Of a DNA stretch of 36,862 nucleotides, positions 31,501-36,862 are shown piece after piece (position 1 is the stretch's first letter; each line of letters opens with the position of its first letter). A model generated the notes under the pieces. The model worked only from the letters and a program-made list of their open reading frames with translations, had not been told where the DNA came from and did no database searches. Source of the DNA: Microcaldota archaeon (lineage in GTDB: Archaea > Micrarchaeota > Micrarchaeia > Anstonellales > Anstonellaceae); assembly GCA_026413805.1 (NCBI GenBank), contig JAOAKE010000004.1, positions 1 to 36,862 on the forward strand, read 5' to 3'. The position numbers were made by a program, and so were the translations under genes.

Positions 31501-32905
31501 GCATTGCAGAGGCGCAAGCAGGCGGTATCCAGTCCTCTCTTCGCACTGGTTGTGCCGTGTTGCCAGCCTCCCTGCTTTCGTTTTGCCCCCTTTCCTCCAG
31601 CTTAAGGCTTATCTCTTCGTTTAGCTTGCTCCTTATCTTGACAGCTTCATTCTCCATCTCAGAAATCTCTTCAAGGGAGGGCACAGCTGCTGCACCTGCC
31701 TCTAAAAGGGCAATTTCTTGCCTGTAGGCTTCTGCACTCTCATTTCCAATTAGCCATTCTGCGCCATCCACCTTTCTTTTGAGGGCGCCTATGCTCTTGT
31801 TCAGGCCAATTAGCCTATCTTTGCCAGAAGTCATCCTCGCCGATAGCCTGTCCCTGAGCGCCTCAAACTCCTTTCCTGCTGCAAGCGCCTTGCGGTATTC
31901 CCCTGCATCCGCATGCCGCTCTATTTTGGAGGACAGGTTGGAAAGGTTGGCCAGCTCCTCTTCTGCAATAGGGTCTTCCACAAGCAAAGAGAATGCCCCG
32001 AAGCTTCGGTTAAGGCTTCGCAAGTCAGACCACATCCTCATCTTTAATTCAGCGTATTCCCTCCCCCGCCTTGACAGGTAATCCTCATTTTCCAAGGTGT
32101 TTTTTACAATCGCCTGCGCGCGCGCAGCCTGTTTTGCTATCTCTTCGTTTGCCACGCGCAGCGCTTGCATTTCTTCAATTGCCCTTTCAATCCTCTTTGT
32201 GGAATAGTCTATTTTTGGGCAGTATTCATAGCACTTTTTTGCATCCTTTCCGCTGCACCCCTCATCAGTCCTGTTAAGAAAAAGTTGGTTCTTGCTCATA
32301 TTTATTGAGAGCTCGTGCAGCTCCTCAAGCAATTGCAGCTTGGATGAGGCTGCCTCATTGCTTTCAGCTATGCTATCAATATTTTCTGAATACTGCGACA
32401 CAAGAGAGCCAAACTTCTGCCTGTTTTCATTCCATTCCATAAACGCCTCTAAAAAGCCATCAGCATAAATTACGCCGCTGCACAGTGGCACAGAGAAGCA
32501 GCTTAATATGCAGCTTTCCTTGTCGCTGCAGGGCATCCTGTCTAGCCCAAGGAAAAGCATGCATTTTTTTTCATTCTCTTCTTTCGCTTTCAGGATTTCG
32601 CTGCCCAGCCCTGCAAGGGAGGAGGCCAGCTTCTCAAAGCCCTTCCTGTTTTTGGCATCTTCTTGCAGTATTTCTGTTGCAAGGGAAGTATTGTTAATGG
32701 CAGGCCCTCCGCTTCCACTTACGATATATGTCTCCACAGAGTCGGCAATTACAAGGTAGTAGTCCCCTTTGGAAAGCAGCTTCTGGTAGGAAACATTCTG
32801 GTCCGGCTCAAACGAATAATCAACAAATTTTTCAAGCGGGGTTTTTGCTGCCCATGCTAAGGAAAGCATGGCGAAGAAGCAGAAAAGCAAGAGTTTTCTT
32901 AGCAT
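31460..32905 (-). CDS. Secreted coiled-coil protein with Cys-rich segments and C-terminal anchor
   Basis: 481 residues. Signal peptide at about 1-19 (LLLFCFFAMLSLAWA), a globular N-terminal part, and Cys clusters KKCMLFLGLDRMPCSDKESC (about 113-132, followed by SCFSVPLCSG) and EGCSGKDAKKCYEYC (about 217-231). Long charged helices (250-440) follow, with a final membrane helix (about 458-478). The design resembles that of the NHL-stalk protein at 18077-20116, but without the propeller. No family is recognised. A TATA element at about 32942-32952 may be shared with the 32991 gene. Confidence 0.72.
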   Translation of the reverse strand: MLRKLLLFCFFAMLSLAWAAKTPLEKFVDYSFEPDQNVSYQKLLSKGDYYLVIADSVETYIVSGSGGPAINNTSLATEILQEDAKNRKGFEKLASSLAGLGSEILKAKEENEKKCMLFLGLDRMPCSDKESCILSCFSVPLCSGVIYADGFLEAFMEWNENRQKFGSLVSQYSENIDSIAESNEAASSKLQLLEELHELSINMSKNQLFLNRTDEGCSGKDAKKCYEYCPKIDYSTKRIERAIEEMQALRVANEEIAKQAARAQAIVKNTLENEDYLSRRGREYAELKMRMWSDLRSLNRSFGAFSLLVEDPIAEEELANLSNLSSKIERHADAGEYRKALAAGKEFEALRDRLSARMTSGKDRLIGLNKSIGALKRKVDGAEWLIGNESAEAYRQEIALLEAGAAAVPSLEEISEMENEAVKIRSKLNEEISLKLEERGQNESREAGNTAQPVRREDWIPPACASAMLILAGLAAAFCRR

Positions 32906-32990
32906 TTTGCATCTCCTACCGCCCTATTGGATTGGTTAATCTTTTAATTAGTGGCAGTCAAATCCCCATAAAGGCGCCAGAGGCTCTTGC

Positions 32991-33521
32991 ATGCTGTTCT
33001 CAAAAAAATACACCATTGAGCGAAGGCTGCAGATAGCAATCGCATTCATACTGCTGAGCTTTCTTTTGGTCTTCGCAGGCGCGGACAGGATAGTTTCGCT
33101 GCACTTGGTGAATTTGGGCGTATTTGGCGCTATCATAGCAGGCGCTTTCTACACATTTGGGATAACCACGCCATTTTCAATGGTAGTCATACTTGAGCTT
33201 ATGAAGCTTGAAGGCTCTTACATCTTGGCCATTCCCGCCTGCCTTTCAGCCACCGCAGTGGATTGCTACTTTTTTTACCTTGTTCGCCAAAGCCTTGAGG
33301 CAAATTCCAAAAAGCTTGTCCACTACCTTCGCTCAAAATTCAGCAGGTTTTCCCCCCTTTTTCCTTTTGCAGGCTTTTTTGTATTCGGGCTGCCCCTGCC
33401 AGACGAGCTTGGGCTTGCCCTCATGGAGATGACGGACATCAAGCTTTCCAAGCTGGCGGCTGTGATATTCCTGGCAAAGCTCCTTACCCTCCTTATTTTC
33501 TGGCAAGCGCTTGGCGTGTAA
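32991..33521 (+). CDS. Small multi-helix membrane protein (possibly DedA/VTT-like)
   Basis: 176 residues, about five hydrophobic segments: LQIAIAFILLSFLLVF, LVNLGVFGAIIAGAFYTF, SYILAIPACLSATAVDCYFF, FPFAGFFVFGLPLPDELGLAL and LAAVIFLAKLLTLLIFW. The PxPDE loop followed by helices recalls the half-helix arrangement of DedA/VTT membrane proteins, but the match is weak. It is divergent from the Cys-rich gene, with about 85 bases between starts. tRNA-Trp lies 54 bases downstream. Confidence 0.55.
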   Translation: MLFSKKYTIERRLQIAIAFILLSFLLVFAGADRIVSLHLVNLGVFGAIIAGAFYTFGITTPFSMVVILELMKLEGSYILAIPACLSATAVDCYFFYLVRQSLEANSKKLVHYLRSKFSRFSPLFPFAGFFVFGLPLPDELGLALMEMTDIKLSKLAAVIFLAKLLTLLIFWQALGV

Positions 33522-33575
33522 GAGCGTCGCATGCCTTTAATTTGTTTGCACACCCAATCAAATAGCAGCCGATTA

Positions 33576-33684
33576 GGGGTCGTGGCGTAACCTGGTAGCG
33601 CGGCAGGCTCCAGATCACGCTTGTGCCCGCTGCACAAGCACCAGAATACACCTGCATGTTAGGGTTCAAATCCCTACGATCCCA
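33576..33684 (+). tRNA. tRNA-Trp(CCA) with one anticodon-loop intron
   Basis: Acceptor GGGGTCG pairs with CGATCCC (one G-T), then A73. D stem GCGT/GCGC, anticodon stem GCAGG/CCTGC, anticodon CCA at 33610-33612, T arm TAGGG-TTCAAAT-CCCTA uninterrupted. An insertion of 36 bases (about 33614-33649) sits in the anticodon loop. CCA is not encoded. The last 11 bases overlap the stop codon region of the opposite gene (33674-34183). Confidence 0.93.
33614..33649 (+). other. tRNA-Trp intron (about 36 nt)
   Basis: Contains a perfect 8-bp hairpin (gcttgtgc/gcacaagc). I could not find a strict BHB, so the exact cut sites could shift by a base or more; CCAGA occurs at both ends of the insertion. No C/D box pair, which haloarchaeal tRNA-Trp introns carry, is seen. 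Confidence 0.65.
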
Positions 33685-34183
33685 ATTTTCGCGCCAGTGC
33701 AAAGGCAGGGGGAAAAAGAAGCACAATAATTGCAAATGGGCAGATGTTAAGCCCGCCTCCGGGCAAAAGCTCATACATCACCCTCTGCCCTATTTTTACA
33801 AGCTCTTCTTCGCTTGCCCCGTCCTTCCTTACGCTTATCTGGTAATAGCTTCCGTCAGCATACGTTTCAAAGCCACACACAGAGTTAGCTTCCCAAAAGA
33901 CGCAGTAGTAGTAAAACTCAAGCCCCTTGCCGGTTATCCCTTTCCCATCCACTTTTTCATGCTCAGCGGCAATGTCCTTCCAATCTTCGCTGCTTATCGG
34001 CTCTGCCTGGATGGACACCTCAGTCATGTTGTCGCTGCTTAAATAAACAGCACTGCCATTTCCAAGAACTCCTTCCACGCTTTCATTTGCAAGATAAAGC
34101 CCAGCCCTTTCGAGCTTTTCAGGGAAAGGAGCTGCTGAAAAAGAAAGGCCAAGCAAGACAAGGAAAAATGCCGCTTCTCTCAT
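33674..34183 (-). CDS. Secreted protein with C-terminal membrane helix, unknown function
   Basis: 169 residues from ATG 34183 (ATG 34198 and an earlier start are in frame). A signal peptide MREAAFFLVLLGLSFSAAP is followed by a beta-rich domain with two Cys (YYCVFWEANSVCGFET) and a final helix (FAIIVLLFPPAFALA) with a basic end. A TATA-like box centred near 34207 is about 25 bases before the chosen ATG. The stop codon lies within the antisense of tRNA-Trp. No family is recognised. Confidence 0.6.
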   Translation of the reverse strand: MREAAFFLVLLGLSFSAAPFPEKLERAGLYLANESVEGVLGNGSAVYLSSDNMTEVSIQAEPISSEDWKDIAAEHEKVDGKGITGKGLEFYYYCVFWEANSVCGFETYADGSYYQISVRKDGASEEELVKIGQRVMYELLPGGGLNICPFAIIVLLFPPAFALARKLGS

Positions 34184-34202
34184 GCAGTCCTTTTTCATCG
34201 GC

Positions 34203-34212
34203 AATTTAAAAC
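34203..34212. promoter_or_regulatory. Possible shared TATA box of a divergent pair
   Basis: aatttaaaac lies about 25 bases before ATG 34183 on the minus strand and about 38 before ATG 34246 on the plus strand. Confidence 0.4.
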
Positions 34213-34245
34213 TTTTTCGCAAAAGCTTTGCTTGGAGTTTTTTGC

Positions 34246-34764
34246 ATGGAGGCTTCTCCCGCAATTGTAAATTCATGCCGCTTTTGCACAGCCCGCTGCT
34301 GCAAGGGATTGGCAGTTGTCCTTACCCTGCCTGAAGCAAAGCGCCTGGCCCAAGCAACAGGCCTTGCCCCAGAGAAGATATTTGAATTTACAACCAGTGT
34401 GGACTCAAGGGGAACCCCGCATTACCCATTTCTTGTCAGGCACAGCCAGGGGGTTGCCGAATACTTCCTAATACTAAAAAGGCGGCGCAAGAAGGAGTGC
34501 ATATTCTTGGAAAAGGACCACAGGTGCAGCATCTACCCTCATCGCCCGCACGTCTGCAGGCTTTACCCATTTGAGCTTGATGGCAAGAAAGTGAAGAAAA
34601 ATGCGCTCTGCCCTGTGAAATTCCCAAAAGATGCAGAAATTGAAGAGGCGGCAAGGCAGCTTCAGGCCGACTTGGTAGAGCATGGAAAAATGGCACGGCG
34701 CTGGCATGCCAAATTCGGCAAAAATGCGCCAGACATTGAGAGGTTCTCCGAATACTTCCCTTAA
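34246..34764 (+). CDS. YkgJ-family Cys-cluster protein
   Basis: 172 residues. CRFCTARCCKGLAVVLT (Cys cluster at 11-19), then KECIFLEKDHRCSIYPHRPHVCRLYPFEL, is the CxxCxxxCC-type family thought to bind an Fe-S cluster or zinc. The start is ATG 34246; a TTG at 34228 is in frame. Its role is unknown; some relatives are annotated as flagellin methylation or metal-binding proteins without firm proof. Its stop overlaps that of the NMD3-like gene by four bases. Confidence 0.85.
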   Translation: MEASPAIVNSCRFCTARCCKGLAVVLTLPEAKRLAQATGLAPEKIFEFTTSVDSRGTPHYPFLVRHSQGVAEYFLILKRRRKKECIFLEKDHRCSIYPHRPHVCRLYPFELDGKKVKKNALCPVKFPKDAEIEEAARQLQADLVEHGKMARRWHAKFGKNAPDIERFSEYFP

Positions 34765-35366
34765 AGCCTAACAAGAAGTGTAGTGCGGTAAAGCCGCCTG
34801 CCTTCTCTTTGGCCTGCAAGCTTCTCTGTCCGCACGAACCCCAGCCCAAATGAATTGAGGGCAGCTATGGCCTCGCTTCGGCTTCCGCAATAAATGTCTA
34901 TTCCCTCCTTTAGCCTCTCTATTTTTGGGACAAACGACTTCCTTTCAATCCTCGCAGCCAGCAAGCCTGCCATTTTTTGTGCCTTGCGCCCATTCCCGCG
35001 AAGCTGTATTATTGCCTCAAAATACTGCGAGGCTGCGCGCGAGCACACATTGCACGCTGCCTCTGACAAAGAAACCTTTACAGGCAAGCGTATTTTTTCC
35101 CCAGCAAGCTCATATTCTACCTCGCCTTTTTCCTCATCAAATGATGCACCCTTTCTTTGCAGTTTTAAAAGCCGCAATACCTCCTCGCCAAGCGACGCCT
35201 CCTTTCTTTTTCGTGCCTTGTCAACAAGAAAGCCGCATCTTTTGCACCTTGTTATCTTAAGCTGCGGAAAAGGCGGGATGCGGCTTTTTGCACAGTCCAG
35301 GCAGAGCTCCCCGAGAAATCTTTTTTTCCCCTCGGGCTCTCCGCAAAGCGGGCAGTAGCGGGCCAT
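34761..35366 (-). CDS. NMD3-like zinc-finger protein
   Basis: 201 residues from ATG 35366. N-terminal zinc ribbons ARYCPLCGEPEG, GELCLDCAKS and ITRCKRCGFLV are followed by SEAACNVCSRAASQYFEAIIQLRG, the diagnostic NMD3 segment, and GIDIYCGSRSEAIAAL. Eukaryotic NMD3 exports the 60S subunit; archaeal homologues are shorter and their job, probably in large-subunit assembly, is less clear. A TATA element at 35389-35396 places the start at the ATG. Confidence 0.9.
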   Translation of the reverse strand: MARYCPLCGEPEGKKRFLGELCLDCAKSRIPPFPQLKITRCKRCGFLVDKARKRKEASLGEEVLRLLKLQRKGASFDEEKGEVEYELAGEKIRLPVKVSLSEAACNVCSRAASQYFEAIIQLRGNGRKAQKMAGLLAARIERKSFVPKIERLKEGIDIYCGSRSEAIAALNSFGLGFVRTEKLAGQREGRRLYRTTLLVRL

Positions 35367-35388
35367 AACCAATTGATGCTAAGATACA

Positions 35389-35396
35389 TATTTATA
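35389..35396. promoter_or_regulatory. Symmetric TATA box shared by NMD3-like and 35420 genes
   Basis: tatttata (tataaata on the other strand) is centred at 35392.5, about 27 bases from both ATG 35366 and ATG 35420. This allows leaderless transcripts in both directions from one box. Confidence 0.65.
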
Positions 35397-35419
35397 GGCG
35401 CATCTGCCTTTATTCTACC

Positions 35420-35635
35420 ATGGAAGAGGAAAGAGAAAGCGAGTCTGCTGCAAACTCAGAGATAAGGTTTATCACCCTTGAGCTGATGAAGCTCGCCCAG
35501 CGCTCAGGCAAAACCTTTGACGAGGTCGCCGCAGAGTACATGCGAAATGCCGAAAAGCTTCAGCTCATGCTGAGGCAGGAAGACTGGCCTGCAAGAAGAA
35601 GCGGCAGGGGCGCCATTTCAAAGAACAACAGGTGA
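35420..35635 (+). CDS. Small charged hypothetical protein
   Basis: 71 residues, acidic start (MEEERESESAANSE) then an amphipathic helical region (IRFITLELMKLAQRSGKTFDE, then AAEYMRNAEKLQLML) and a basic end. No family is recognised. The promoter box, leaderless spacing and close linkage to the next gene (29 bases) support a real gene. Confidence 0.65.
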   Translation: MEEERESESAANSEIRFITLELMKLAQRSGKTFDEVAAEYMRNAEKLQLMLRQEDWPARRSGRGAISKNNR

Positions 35636-35664
35636 AATCCGCATCTTGCGAATGGGTTTTGTTT

Positions 35665-36862
35665 ATGCAAAAGGCAAAAAAAGAAGCCCTTATGCTGACA
35701 AAATACTTCGTCTGCCTTCCGCACCCTGCAAAAACCTCCCTGTTCATACTCGCAGTCTCCTTCATTTTCGGGATTATGTTCAGCATTGCCCGAAAGCAGC
35801 CTCTTGGCCCATTTGAATTGTTTGCCGCAGGGGTTGATGGCATCTTTGTGCTTGCCATTCCCTCAATGCTTTCTGCGCTCTGCCTGTTTTTTATGCGGCG
35901 AAAGGCAACCTTTAGGCGCAGCGCATTCATGGGGCTTATCTCTGTATTCATCTACGGGCCGTTTTACCTTGCAGCTTCTGCCCTTGCCCCAGTGGGCGAG
36001 TGGGCTTCAAACCTGGTTTTTTTGGGATTTGCCTTTTCCTTTGGGATATGGTTTTTTACCCTCTTTTTGGTCTTTGACTTTCGCAGGAGCGCCTTTCTTT
36101 TTGCTGCAATTCAGGCGATTTTCTTCGCACTATTCTTCCTAATACAGGGCGGCTTTCCTGCTGAGGCAAATTTCCAAGAGCTTCTTTTGAAAATATACTT
36201 TGCCTCTTTCGTGCTGCTTGCCCTTTTCTACTCACTCTTCTATTTTGTCTCCTTGCCCCTGAAAAAGAACCTTGGAATCTCCTCTTTTGACGCCCTTTCC
36301 ATGTTTGCTTCCCAGTGGCTTTATGGAGACACTTCGCTTGAAGAGGCATTTGAGGAAATAGGGGAAGAGGCAGAAACGCTTGTCTGGGTGGGCAAGTTCC
36401 AAGGCAGGAAAAACAGCGCCATTTTCGTAGTGCCCCATATCCACTTTGGCCCTTTTGGAAACCTTGGCGGCAGCGAATTTACTTACCGCATTTCCCAGCT
36501 TCTATCTTCTCCTGGCCCAAAAAAAAGCGAAGTCTTCGTCTTTCACGGCACAGCCACCCATGACCTCAACCCCGTTTCTTCAAGCGAGATAAGCAAGGTG
36601 ATTGCAGCCTGCAGGCTCGCCCTTTCAAGGCTGAAGCTCCAAGAGGCCAAAATGGCGCACTCCTGGTGCAAGGTAGGCTCGGTGAGGGCGCAGGCATTCT
36701 ACTTGAATGACTCTGCTTTCCTCTCATTTTCTCGCGCTCCTCAGACAACTGAAGATGTTAGCCTGGGGCTTGGGCTGGCAGTGATGGAGAGGGCAAAGCG
36801 CATCTGCTCCACTGTCGCAGTGGTGGATGAGCACAACTCAGAAACAGGTGACATCTCTTCTG
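35665..36862 (+). CDS. DUF2070-family membrane protein (partial at window end)
   Basis: The frame is open from ATG 35665 to the window end, about 399 codons, and the gene continues beyond it. About six or seven hydrophobic segments in the first 200 residues (SLFILAVSFIFGIMFSI, LGFAFSFGIWFFTLFLVF, ASFVLLALFYSLFYF) are followed by the DUF2070 soluble part: IFVVPHIHFGPFGNLGGSEF, then HGTATHDLNP. DUF2070 is an archaeal family of unknown function with conserved His and Asp residues that hint at metal binding. A TTG at 35659 is also in frame. Confidence 0.88.
   Translation, partial: MQKAKKEALMLTKYFVCLPHPAKTSLFILAVSFIFGIMFSIARKQPLGPFELFAAGVDGIFVLAIPSMLSALCLFFMRRKATFRRSAFMGLISVFIYGPFYLAASALAPVGEWASNLVFLGFAFSFGIWFFTLFLVFDFRRSAFLFAAIQAIFFALFFLIQGGFPAEANFQELLLKIYFASFVLLALFYSLFYFVSLPLKKNLGISSFDALSMFASQWLYGDTSLEEAFEEIGEEAETLVWVGKFQGRKNSAIFVVPHIHFGPFGNLGGSEFTYRISQLLSSPGPKKSEVFVFHGTATHDLNPVSSSEISKVIAACRLALSRLKLQEAKMAHSWCKVGSVRAQAFYLNDSAFLSFSRAPQTTEDVSLGLGLAVMERAKRICSTVAVVDEHNSETGDISS

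Noticed and set aside
33614..33649. C/D box guide RNA in the tRNA-Trp intron, as in haloarchaea
   Set aside because: No TGATGA and CTGA box pair is present and 36 bases is too short.
34894..35358. 154-codon plus-strand frame opposite the NMD3-like gene
   Set aside because: It mirrors the NMD3-like coding sequence, lacks any domain, and the minus-strand protein has clear zinc motifs and a promoter.

Overview
This window is archaeal. It carries archaeal or archaeal/eukaryotic-type genes (Elp3, Pth2, ribosomal protein eL33/L35Ae, archease, an NMD3-like protein, NurA, a small TRAM protein, a DUF2070 membrane protein, an archaeal-type glycogen debranching enzyme and an ADP-dependent sugar kinase). 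Many start codons lie about 25 bases downstream of TATA-like boxes (leaderless mRNAs), and the tRNA genes contain bulge-helix-bulge (BHB) introns. Heavily interrupted tRNAs, small pilin-like proteins and secreted thioredoxin-fold proteins suggest a DPANN lineage (Micrarchaeota or Diapherotrites type). That placement is inference.

The main result concerns the tRNAs. Three tRNA-Gly genes with anticodons CCC (2632-2762, minus), GCC (4128-4252, minus) and TCC (21192-21434, plus) are each broken twice: by a canonical intron after position 37 and by a second intron in the T loop between positions 59 and 60. At each T-loop site, loop bases 54-57 (TTCA) pair with a TGAA or TGGA at the 3' end of the intron, which gives a 4-bp helix between two 3-base bulges, the motif cut by archaeal splicing endonuclease. 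A tRNA-Trp (33576-33684) has one anticodon-loop intron and an intact T loop. Archease, the partner of the RtcB tRNA ligase, is also in the window.

Layout. 1-4112: end of a surface protein, Elp3, a transglutaminase/TPR fragment, tRNA-Gly(CCC), a TM2-like membrane gene interrupted by an amber codon, and an ADP-dependent kinase. 4128-8186: tRNA-Gly(GCC) and a run of five pilin-like or membrane-anchored genes. 8208-13750 (mostly minus): glmS, TRAM protein, nurA, divergent pth2 with an unusual hairpin leader, and the debranching enzyme. 13931-16613: three membrane-anchored thioredoxin/DsbA-fold proteins. 16638-20116: inositol-monophosphatase-like enzyme and two envelope proteins. 20324-21434: Asn-rich orphan, Lrp/AsnC regulator and tRNA-Gly(TCC). 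21600-27587: a purine/one-carbon cluster purB-glyA-folD-folC and a fusion of 5-formyl-THF cyclo-ligase with PurN. 27628-31500: Era-like GTPase with Zn-ribbon partner, thioredoxin-DsbD fusion, archease, eL33 and a methyltransferase. 31460-36862: Cys-rich envelope protein, small membrane proteins, tRNA-Trp, YkgJ-like and NMD3-like proteins, and a DUF2070 protein running off the end.

The one-carbon cluster forms a coherent pathway: GlyA loads the C1 unit on THF, FolD oxidises it, PurN uses 10-formyl-THF, the cyclo-ligase recovers 5-formyl-THF and FolC polyglutamylates folate. The four thioredoxin-fold proteins suggest active disulfide chemistry outside the membrane, which fits the Cys-containing surface proteins seen here. 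Genes are tightly packed, with several convergent overlaps and several divergent pairs that appear to share one TATA element.
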